This document shows, one piece after another, positions 8,128-14,154 of a stretch of DNA of 21,962 bases. Each line of letters starts with the position of its first letter. The stretch's first letter is position 1. Source of the DNA: Gammaproteobacteria bacterium. GTDB lineage: Bacteria; Pseudomonadota; Gammaproteobacteria; Steroidobacterales; Steroidobacteraceae. Position numbers and translations under genes: made by a program. Where the stretch lies: positions 1 through 21,962 of the forward strand of contig VBNP01000006.1 of NCBI GenBank assembly GCA_005877965.1, in the 5' to 3' direction. Under the pieces are notes generated by a model. That model was given only the letters and a program-made list of their open reading frames with translations. It was not told the DNA's origin and searched no databases.

Positions 8128-9027
8128 CTAGCCGCGTCCTTTCAGCCAGGTCTCGATCAGGCGCCAGGAAATGGACTGCGAGGGCGGCGCCAGCGCCTCG
8201 CCCGAATTGATCTGCGCGCGCGTGAACCAGCGCGCGTCCTCCAGCTCGCCGCTCACCCGCACGCTGCTGCCGGCGGCCGCCGAGGCCTGAAAGCCGATCA
8301 TCAGCGACGAGGGGAACGGCCATGGCTGCGAGGAGTCGTAGCGCAGGCCCGTCACGGCCACGCCGGTCTCTTCCGCCACCTCGCGCTCGACCGCGTCCTC
8401 GAGACTCTCGCCGGGTTCGACGAAGCCGGCGATGGTGGAGTAACGCCGCGGCGGCCAGCTCGCCTGGCGTCCGAGCAGCGCCCGCTCCCCGTCGCTCACC
8501 AGCACGATGATGGCCGGATCGATGCGCGGAAAGAGCTCCTGCGCGCACGCCGCGTTCGAGCACACCAGAATGTGACCGGCGCGGGTCGCGATCGTGGGTG
8601 CGCCGCACACTCCGCAGTGGCGGTGGCGCGTGCGCCAGATCGCCATGGCACGCGCATAGGCGAGCAGACCCGCTTCGTCCGCGGCCAGCAGCGGCGCCAG
8701 CGGCCGCAGCTCCTCGAACGCCGCGCCCGCCGGCGCCCCGACCGCCTGCCCGGGAGGCAGATCGAGCAGCACGCAGCGCATGCCCCGAAACCACCCCAGC
8801 AGCACCAGGCTCGCCTCATCCGCGGCGCGCACCAGCGGCGCGCCGTGCGCCAGGAAGGCGATGCGCGGCGGAGTGTCCGCGTACAGCAGGTGCGCGGTGC
8901 CGTGGCCGACCAGGTAGAGCGTCGCCGGATCGGCGCGCGCGGATGCGATCCAGTCCGGGTCCTCACGCGCCTCGGCGCGCCGCTCCAGATAGGGACCCGA
9001 GAAGAAGTTGGCTCGATCGTGATCCAT
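8128..9027 (-). CDS. nudC: NADH pyrophosphatase / NAD-cap decapping Nudix hydrolase NudC
   Basis: NudC splits NADH to NMNH and AMP and removes NAD caps from RNA. All family marks are visible in 299 residues. The zinc site is Cys138/141/156/161, with the same 3-15-5 spacing as the E. coli enzyme. The Nudix box (GX5EX7REUXEEXGU) is at 201-223, with catalytic glutamates in REVAEETG. The NudC-specific SQPWPFPSS is at 233-241. The N-terminal domain (1-125) is the variable NudC fold. I chose ATG 9027; a GTG at 9045 is in frame, but no ribosome site precedes it, while GAGG precedes the ATG at a slightly long distance. A TAGAAT hexamer at 9066-9061 may be its -10. The NRDE gene follows after two bases. 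Confidence 0.94.
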   Translation of the reverse strand: MDHDRANFFSGPYLERRAEAREDPDWIASARADPATLYLVGHGTAHLLYADTPPRIAFLAHGAPLVRAADEASLVLLGWFRGMRCVLLDLPPGQAVGAPAGAAFEELRPLAPLLAADEAGLLAYARAMAIWRTRHRHCGVCGAPTIATRAGHILVCSNAACAQELFPRIDPAIIVLVSDGERALLGRQASWPPRRYSTIAGFVEPGESLEDAVEREVAEETGVAVTGLRYDSSQPWPFPSSLMIGFQASAAAGSSVRVSGELEDARWFTRAQINSGEALAPPSQSISWRLIETWLKGRG

Positions 9028-9146
9028 GAACGCCGCTCGCCTCACAGGCAGTGGCGGCGGATTCTATCCGGGACGTGCGGGAAATTGCGCGTCCTGCCGG
9101 GCGAGGCGCGCTCATCCGTCGAGGCGGGCGCCATTTCCGGGGTGGT

Positions 9147-9698
9147 TCAGCAGGACTGCATGGGGCTCGCGCAATGATGGCAGCGCCGCGCGCGCAGCGG
9201 AAAGCGCTCGGTCACCAAGAGGCCCCCGCAGTCGCTGCAGCGACCGAAGCGCAGCTGGTCACCGCGCGAGAGTGCGGTGGCGAGAAACACGGTGTGCTCG
9301 AAGGAGATCTGCGCCGCGGGCAGCAGCAGCCGGTAGGCCTCGAACGCCTGGCACAACAGTTCCCCGCGCGTGAGCCCCGGCAGCGCGCCGGGCGCACCCG
9401 CGCCAGGGGCCGCCGGCACGACGCCGAGCAGCGACAGCACGCTCGCCAGCACCGCGGTTTCCTGCTGCAGGCGCAGCGAGCGGGTGAAGTACGCGACCTG
9501 GTGCGGAGACTTGCCGCGATGACGCGGCAGGTGGCGCCGCGCATGGCTCATGTAGGAGCGGTACAGCTTGCGGATGCGGTCGTCCGACAGGCCGGTCCAC
9601 GCGCGGATGGTCTGGGTGCGCGCCTCGTGCCGCAGGAAGCGCAGCGCCAGCTCCATGCTCGCTCGCTCGCGCCGGTAGCGATCGTCGCAGATGCGCAT
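9147..9698 (-). CDS. FlhC-like zinc-binding transcriptional regulator
   Basis: This 183-residue protein resembles FlhC, the zinc subunit of the FlhD4C2 flagellar master activator. Residues 13-50 (MELALRFL.. ARTQTI..TGLSDDRIRKLYRSY) follow the FlhC N-terminus (LAxxLIxLGAR, TxLSrxRLxKLYkE). LTRGELLCQAFEAYRLLL (109-126) matches the FlhC AYRLYLE region. Cys154/157/173/176 repeat the FlhC zinc site (137/140/157/160 in E. coli) with 3-16-3 against 3-17-3 spacing. A linker rich in A, P and G (95-108) is inserted. No classical FlhD is next door; instead the divergent gene at 9848 has an FlhD-like segment. No flagellar genes are present, so its regulon may not be flagellar. No clear Shine-Dalgarno; the start at 9698 is favoured because FlhC similarity begins before residue 15, where the next Met lies. 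Confidence 0.75.
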   Translation of the reverse strand: MRICDDRYRRERASMELALRFLRHEARTQTIRAWTGLSDDRIRKLYRSYMSHARRHLPRHRGKSPHQVAYFTRSLRLQQETAVLASVLSLLGVVPAAPGAGAPGALPGLTRGELLCQAFEAYRLLLPAAQISFEHTVFLATALSRGDQLRFGRCSDCGGLLVTERFPLRARRCHHCASPMQSC

Positions 9699-9729
9699 GG
9701 GAGGCGTCCGGCGGCCTTAGGGTCGCTAC

Positions 9730-9757
9730 ATTGTGCGTGAGATTCCGCAAAACTCAA
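9730..9757 (-). promoter_or_regulatory. Predicted promoter of the FlhC-like gene
   Basis: On the reverse strand TTGAGT (9757-9752) and CACAAT (9735-9730) are separated by 16 bp, the same layout and -10 as the argR promoter. Transcription would begin near 9723, leaving about 25 bases of leader. The AT-rich palindrome ends 6 bp upstream of the -35. Confidence 0.4.
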
Positions 9758-9763
9758 CCCGCA

Positions 9764-9787
9764 AATTTGGTAAAAAATTACCAAATT
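9764..9787. promoter_or_regulatory. Perfect 24-bp AT-rich palindrome, candidate operator
   Basis: Ten-base arms AATTTGGTAA (9764-9773) and TTACCAAATT (9778-9787) flank AAAA. It lies in the 149-bp divergent gap between the FlhC-like and FlhD-like genes. This is the most AT-rich spot I see in the window. It sits just upstream of the FlhC-like -35 and about 60 bp before the FlhD-like start, so one bound dimer could control both genes. The binding protein is unknown; either neighbour product is a candidate. Confidence 0.6.
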
Positions 9788-9847
9788 CACGGATGGTTTC
9801 CCCGGCCGGTCCCGTTACGATAGCGCCTCGTGGGACAGGGGCACGCC

Positions 9848-10543
9848 ATGCTGTTGCAGTGCGAGACGGACGACGGAGCCCGCGGCGAGGGCTGGGGTCT
9901 GGCGGAGCGCTGGTTGCACCCCGAAACGCTCGAGTCGCTGGTCGACCTCAACGAGCTGTGCCTGGCGCTGTTCGCGGAGCAGGCCGCGGTGCGCACCGCC
10001 CAGGCGAGCCTGCTGTTGCGGCAGGTCGGGGAGCTGTGGCGCGTGCTCGACGCCGCGGCGCGCCGGCGCGCCGCCGCCTGTCCCTACCTGCTGGTGGACG
10101 CCGGCTTCGCGGACCCGCTGCGCTGGCGGCAGCCGGCGCCGCTCGGCGTGGGGGATGGCGGGAAGGCCGCCTACACCACATTCTTCACCGTGCCGGGGGC
10201 GACCGAGGTTGCGAGGCTCGTCTTCACGTACGCCTGGCACCTGGCGCGCTCGCAGAGCGCCGCCGCACGGCTGCTGCTCGGCATGAGCGCGCCGTGCGCC
10301 GCCCTGATCGGTCACCACAGCCTGCGCCGGATCCATGCTCTGGCGGAGACCCACCAAGCTTGGCTGATGCCGCGCTGGCCGGCGCGGGTGCAGGTGTGGC
10401 GCGAGCTGCTGCTGGCGGCGGCCTCCGGCGAGGCACCCGTGCTCGAGCGCGCGCGGTTGCACGGGCTCACGCTGCTGGCGGCGGACGCCCGCGGCTCAAC
10501 GCCCGAGCGGGGCGATGCCGGCGCGGCTTATTTCGCGAGCTGA
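9848..10543 (+). CDS. Hypothetical protein with FlhD-like segment
   Basis: I do not recognise this 231-residue protein as a named family. Residues 119-178 read like FlhD: VARLVFTYAWHLARSQS.AAARLLLGM then SLRRIHALAETHQ, against FlhD LSYLLLAQRL..DKASAMFRLGI and TLPQMVKLAETNQ. An earlier stretch (31-90: LVDLNELCLALFAEQA ... RRAAACPYLLVDAGFADP) may be a second, weaker copy of the same helical pattern, suggesting internal duplication. The rest is Ala/Leu/Arg-rich. There is no signal peptide or membrane segment, so it should be cytosolic. The ATG at 9848 has a good ribosome site (AGGGG, 6 bases away); a GTG at 9830 lacks one. It diverges from the FlhC-like gene, which suggests a partner subunit (inference). 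Its 3' end overlaps the convergent CsgG-like gene by 16 bp. Confidence 0.6.
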   Translation: MLLQCETDDGARGEGWGLAERWLHPETLESLVDLNELCLALFAEQAAVRTAQASLLLRQVGELWRVLDAAARRRAAACPYLLVDAGFADPLRWRQPAPLGVGDGGKAAYTTFFTVPGATEVARLVFTYAWHLARSQSAAARLLLGMSAPCAALIGHHSLRRIHALAETHQAWLMPRWPARVQVWRELLLAAASGEAPVLERARLHGLTLLAADARGSTPERGDAGAAYFAS

Positions 10544-11457
10544 AACAGCGTGGACGGCACCCAGCCTTCGTTGCCGAGCTCGTCACTCACCTTCCACCAC
10601 ATGCCGTCCTTGTCGCCGCTCGGATAGAGCGTCATCCCCGGGTCGAGATCGCGCACCTTCTTCGATTTGATATTGGCCGCTTCGTACATCTTGCCCGGCT
10701 TGGCCATGGTCACCGACTGCGTGGCGTTGTCGGCCTTGGCGTTGAGAGTTATGCCTTTGACGTCACTGACGAGCTTGGTGAACGCGTCGAGGTAGGCCAT
10801 GGTGACCACCTGGCCGATCTCGGTGTTCGCGTAACTGCTCGCGCCGGCGGCCGCGAAGCCGCCGAAGAAAGCTCCGCCCCCGGCGCCCCAGCCGAGGTCG
10901 GTCTTTTTCGAGTGTCCCTGCTGCAAGGCGACCTGTTCGGTGGAGCGCACGTCGGTCAGCGTCAGCACGACATCCGCGGTCTTGCTCTTGAGACTGATGC
11001 CGCCGACCACCGCGCCGGCCACGCCGCCCAGCAGGCCCCCCACCAGCCCGCCGAGGTTGCGGCCGCCGGAATTGCTGTTCTTGGTGACCACGTCGGGCAC
11101 CAGCACGTAGTCGGCCGCCTTCATCTGCCCCTTGCCGATGTTGGAGCCGCCGCGCATCTCGCCGCTGCCGGCCAGCGCCCGCTCCTGCTGCGCAGCCGCG
11201 AGGCCCTTGCCGCGATCGAGCAGGGTGAAGCATTTGGACTGCGACACGAACACCTTGATCAGCGCTTCCGGGGATTCGAGGTTGTACGCGAGCCACCACT
11301 TGTTCTCCGGCTCGGTGACCGCGAGCGTGCCGATGCGCTTGTCGCAGGTTGGAATCTGCGGCGCTGGCTGATCGGCGGCCCACGCGGCCAGGGCGCATAG
11401 ACCGGAAACTGCCAGCAATGCCCGAGCGGCGCTCTTCAGGCTGTCGTGCGCAACCAT
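10528..11457 (-). CDS. Secreted CsgG-like protein with SH3-type C-terminus
   Basis: The 309-residue protein has a signal peptide (1-28, LLAVSGLCALAAWA then ADQ) without a lipobox Cys, so it is probably periplasmic or outer-membrane associated. Residues about 40-235 resemble CsgG/HfaB-type proteins: RIGTLAVTEP opening, DRGKGLAAAQQE, ADYVLVPDVV, ADVVLTLTDVRSTEQV, and the closing NTEIGQVVTMAYLDAFTKLV. Two Gly/Ala-rich stretches (131-153, LGGLVGGLLGGVAGAVVGG, and about 188-206) lie roughly where CsgG inserts its membrane hairpins. Residues 250-309 (KMYEAANIKSKKVRDLDPG...WWKVSDELGNEGWVP) look like a bacterial SH3 domain, often a cell-wall-binding module. No curli genes are nearby. The ATG at 11457 has a GGGAGA ribosome site; a longer frame upstream has no signal peptide. 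Confidence 0.7.
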   Translation of the reverse strand: MVAHDSLKSAARALLAVSGLCALAAWAADQPAPQIPTCDKRIGTLAVTEPENKWWLAYNLESPEALIKVFVSQSKCFTLLDRGKGLAAAQQERALAGSGEMRGGSNIGKGQMKAADYVLVPDVVTKNSNSGGRNLGGLVGGLLGGVAGAVVGGISLKSKTADVVLTLTDVRSTEQVALQQGHSKKTDLGWGAGGGAFFGGFAAAGASSYANTEIGQVVTMAYLDAFTKLVSDVKGITLNAKADNATQSVTMAKPGKMYEAANIKSKKVRDLDPGMTLYPSGDKDGMWWKVSDELGNEGWVPSTLFQLAK

Positions 11458-11572
11458 GATCTCTCCCAGGGAACCGTAGTCGTTCGAAAGCGGCGTGTCG
11501 CCCGTAGTGTAGCCCAAGTTCTCGCCCGGGGTCGCGCGGTGGGGCTCGTGTCCGTTTTTGCCCGGTATGCGT

Positions 11573-11590
11573 CTGCCATAGCGGTGGCAG
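11573..11590. promoter_or_regulatory. 18-bp inverted repeat in divergent region
   Basis: CTGCCA (11573-11578) and TGGCAG (11585-11590) form a perfect inverted repeat with a 6-bp centre. It lies 55 bp upstream of the cysteine hydrolase gene and 115 bp from the divergent CsgG-like start. It could be an operator for the downstream pair, but six-base arms can arise by chance in GC-rich DNA. No other structure stands out in this 188-bp gap. Confidence 0.3.
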
Positions 11591-11645
11591 CGCTGTCCCG
11601 AATGCCACAAGATGTTGCCGATTGTTTGACGGAGGTTCGCAGGCC

Positions 11646-12206
11646 ATGAAGCAGGCTCTGATCCTTGTCGACGTGCAGGAATCCTTCCGCAGGCGGCCCT
11701 ACTTTCGCGACGAGGAGCTGCCGCGGTTCCTGCGCAACGTGCAATCCCTGATCAATCGCTGCCAGTCGCGCGATATCGCGCTGCTGCAGGTGTTTCACGA
11801 GGAGCTCAGCGGCGATGCCGCCAATCCGTTCGCGGCGGCCTCGGGCTGCGTGCGCGCGATGCCCGAGCTGGCGCTGCGCGCCGATGCGGTGTTCTACAAG
11901 CAGGTGCATTCGGCCCTGTTCGGCAGGACCGACGACGGCGTGACGCTGGAGGCGTGGTTGCGCGAGCACGGCATCGGGGAGCTGCTGGTCACCGGAATCC
12001 GCACCGAGCAGTGCTGCGAGACCACGACCCGGCACGCCTCGGACCTGGGATTCGCGGTGCGCTACGTGAGCGATGCGACGCTGACCTTCCCGATGCGTAC
12101 CCGCGGCGGCCGCGAGGTGTCGGCGCAGGAAATCCGCGAGCACACCGAGCTCGTGCTCGACGGGCGCTTTGCGCAGGTGGTGTCGACCGCGGGGGCGCTG
12201 GCGTGA
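11646..12206 (+). CDS. Cysteine hydrolase of the isochorismatase superfamily
   Basis: This 186-residue cytosolic enzyme has the isochorismatase/nicotinamidase fold, which hydrolyses amide, carbamoyl or vinyl-ether bonds. The catalytic triad is visible: Asp9 in LILVDVQ, Lys85 in VFYKQVHSAL, and Cys123 in GIRTEQCCETTTRHASDLGF, where T-x-x-C is the family motif; a second Cys follows at 124. The substrate cannot be read from sequence. It is not clearly a nicotinamidase, since the metal-binding D-x-H pattern after the first strand is absent. GGAGG precedes the ATG at 11646 by 10 bases; an in-frame TTG at 11622 includes this ribosome site and is rejected. A GlxA-type regulator follows after 30 bases, a pairing common for this superfamily. 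Confidence 0.85.
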   Translation: MKQALILVDVQESFRRRPYFRDEELPRFLRNVQSLINRCQSRDIALLQVFHEELSGDAANPFAAASGCVRAMPELALRADAVFYKQVHSALFGRTDDGVTLEAWLREHGIGELLVTGIRTEQCCETTTRHASDLGFAVRYVSDATLTFPMRTRGGREVSAQEIREHTELVLDGRFAQVVSTAGALA

Positions 12207-12236
12207 GGATCGCGCATCGCGAGCGGCGGTGAGCGC

Positions 12237-13193
12237 ATGACCGAGGTCGTGTTCGCGCTGCTGCCGAACGTGGTGCTGCTGGACGTTGCCGGGCCCGCGG
12301 ACGCGTTCCGTAATGCCGGCGGGAGGGTGCCCGGGAGCTACCGGCTGCGCTTCGCAGCGCCGCAGCCCCGTGTGCAGGCAGCCGTCGGACTGCAGCTGGG
12401 TGAGCTCGAGCCGCTGCCCGAGCGCCTGGCGCCCGGGACGCTGCTGGTGCTCGCCGGGGTCGCGAAGATCGATCCGCATGAACCGGCGACGCAGCGTCTG
12501 ATCGAATGGCTGCGCTCGGGCGTCCCGGACCCCGCGCTGCTGCTGTGCGTGTGCTCGGGCAGCGTGCTGGCAGCCCGGGCGGGACTCCTGGCCGGCCGCG
12601 AGTGCACCACTCATCACGCGCACCTCGAGGAGCTGCGCCGGGCGGAGCCGCGCGCGCGCGTGCTCGACAACCGCATTTTTGTGGAGGACGGCCCGGTGTT
12701 CACCAGCGCCGGAGTCACGGCGGGCATTGATCTGGCGCTGCACGTCATCGGCCGGCAGCTGGGTGCGCCGGTCGCCGCCGAGGTCGCGCGCGACCTGGTC
12801 GTGTACCTGCGCCGCGCGGGCGCCGACCCCGCGCTTTCGCCCTGGCTGATGCACCGTAACCATCTGCACCCGGCGGTGCATCGCGTGCAGGATGCCGTGG
12901 CGCACGATCCGTCGGGCGCCTGGACCTCGGCCGAGCTGTCCGCGGTAGCCTGCACCAGCCCGCGCAACCTCGCGCGGCTGTTCGCGGAGCACGCGCGCTG
13001 TTCGCCGCTCGACTACGTGCAGCTGATGCGCTTCGCCGTCGCCCGCCAGCTCATCACCGAGAGCCGGCTCGATCTGGAGCGCGTGGCGGCGAAGGCGGGG
13101 TTTCGCTCGGCCCAGCACCTGCGGCGCGTGTGGTCGCGCTGGGAAGTCCGCCCGCCGAGCGCGCTGCGCAGCCGCGAGCCGTACGCGGCGTAA
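12237..13193 (+). CDS. GlxA-type AraC family transcriptional regulator
   Basis: The 318-residue regulator joins an N-terminal DJ-1/PfpI (class I glutamine amidotransferase-like) domain to a C-terminal AraC DNA-binding domain. Residues 1-185 contain LLPNVVLLDVAGPADAFR and the nucleophile-elbow remnant LCVCSGSVLAARAGLL (Cys106), followed by TTHHAHLEEL. Residues 210-310 hold two helix-turn-helices: WTSAELSAVACTSPRNLARLF at 229-249 and LERVAAKAGFRSAQHLRRVW at 280-299. Family members such as GlxA and CdhR sense amino acid or quaternary amine derivatives; the ligand here is unknown. It is probably co-transcribed with the upstream cysteine hydrolase and may control it. GGTGAG precedes the ATG. Confidence 0.88.
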   Translation: MTEVVFALLPNVVLLDVAGPADAFRNAGGRVPGSYRLRFAAPQPRVQAAVGLQLGELEPLPERLAPGTLLVLAGVAKIDPHEPATQRLIEWLRSGVPDPALLLCVCSGSVLAARAGLLAGRECTTHHAHLEELRRAEPRARVLDNRIFVEDGPVFTSAGVTAGIDLALHVIGRQLGAPVAAEVARDLVVYLRRAGADPALSPWLMHRNHLHPAVHRVQDAVAHDPSGAWTSAELSAVACTSPRNLARLFAEHARCSPLDYVQLMRFAVARQLITESRLDLERVAAKAGFRSAQHLRRVWSRWEVRPPSALRSREPYAA

Positions 13194-13207
13194 GTGAGCC
13201 GCTCGCG

Positions 13208-13224
13208 GCCGGCGCAAGACCGGC
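13208..13224. terminator. Small GC hairpin between convergent genes
   Basis: GCCGG (13208-13212) and CCGGC (13220-13224) can pair around a 7-base loop in the 36-base gap between the GlxA-type gene and the isoaspartyl peptidase gene. The stem is short and has no U-tract, so its role as a terminator is uncertain. Confidence 0.3.
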
Positions 13225-13229
13225 GTTCC

Positions 13230-14135
13230 TCAGATCGCAATCTCGCGGCGGCCGCCCGAGTCGCGCGCGCCGCGGAACATGCCTTCGGTGCTGAAGTCCA
13301 TGACGATCTGCCCGTCGCCACCGACAGCGATGAGGCCGCCGTCCCCGCCCAGTCCGCCGAGAATCTCGTGCAGCACCTCGCGCACCGCCTGTTGCAGGTC
13401 GAGGCCACGGTACTCGACCGCGGCGCACACGTGATGGGCGGCCACCGCGCGGATGAAATACTCGCCGTGCCCGGTCGCCGAGACCGCGCACACGCCGTTC
13501 TTGGCGTAGGTCCCGGCGCCGATGATCGGGGAGTCCCCGACGCGCCCCGGGCGCTTGTTGGTCATCCCGCCGGTGGAGGTGGCGGCGGCGAGATTGCCCT
13601 CGCCGTCCAGCGCCACCGCCCCCACCGTGCCCTGCGCGCCGGGGATGAGGTCCGAGACGCGCTCGCCGCGCTGTTCGCACTCGAGTTGTTCCTGGCGCTC
13701 GGCGGTGCGGAAGTAGTGGTTGGGGACCAGCACGAAACTCTCTTCCAGGGCGAACTCTTCGGCGCCCGCACCCACCAGCAGCACGTGGCGCGACTTCTCC
13801 ATCACGCGGCGCGCGAGCTCGATCGGATTTTTCACGTGCCGCACCGAGGCGACCGCGCCGGCGCGCAGCTGCCTGCCGTCCATGATGGCGGCGTCGAGCT
13901 CGGCGGCGCCGTCGCGTGTCAGGGCGGCTCCATGGCCGGCATTGAACGACGGGTCGTCCTCGAGTATCCGCACCGCGGCGCTGACGGCATCGAGACTGCT
14001 GCCGCCGCGTGCGAGCAGCGCGAAGCCCGCATCGAGCGCCGCCTCGAGGCCGGCGCGGTAGCGCTGCTCGCGCAGCGCCGAGAGCATCGCACGCGGCACC
14101 GCCCCCGCGCCTCCGTGAATGGCGATCGCGTACAT
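13230..14135 (-). CDS. iaaA: Cytoplasmic isoaspartyl peptidase / plant-type L-asparaginase
   Basis: Enzymes of this Ntn-hydrolase family (IaaA) cleave isoaspartyl dipeptides and asparagine after autocleavage into alpha and beta chains. The 301 residues start with IAIHGGAG. The self-cleavage site is Gly169-Thr170 in QGTVGAVALDGEGNLAAATSTGG, with Thr170 as the nucleophile. It is followed by GRVGDSPIIGAGTYA (substrate and threonine contacts) and the closing MFRGARDSGGRR. There is no signal peptide. The ATG at 14135 has a GGGAG ribosome site 7-8 bases upstream; a GTG at 14168 would overlap the previous gene and add unrelated residues. It lies 19 bases after its exported paralogue, in one transcript. 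The symbol is by family, not by exact orthology. Confidence 0.88.
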   Translation of the reverse strand: MYAIAIHGGAGAVPRAMLSALREQRYRAGLEAALDAGFALLARGGSSLDAVSAAVRILEDDPSFNAGHGAALTRDGAAELDAAIMDGRQLRAGAVASVRHVKNPIELARRVMEKSRHVLLVGAGAEEFALEESFVLVPNHYFRTAERQEQLECEQRGERVSDLIPGAQGTVGAVALDGEGNLAAATSTGGMTNKRPGRVGDSPIIGAGTYAKNGVCAVSATGHGEYFIRAVAAHHVCAAVEYRGLDLQQAVREVLHEILGGLGGDGGLIAVGGDGQIVMDFSTEGMFRGARDSGGRREIAI

Positions 14136-14154
14136 GTTCGGCTCCCGCTTGGGT

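Noticed and set aside
8126..8794. Upstream extension of the NRDE-family protein
   Set aside because: The extension would overlap nudC out of frame and bury Cys2, which must follow the initiator Met for the predicted N-terminal nucleophile.
11436..13217. A 593-codon - strand frame opposite the hydrolase and GlxA-type genes
   Set aside because: It is antisense to two genes with intact catalytic and DNA-binding motifs; its composition is typical of a shadow frame.
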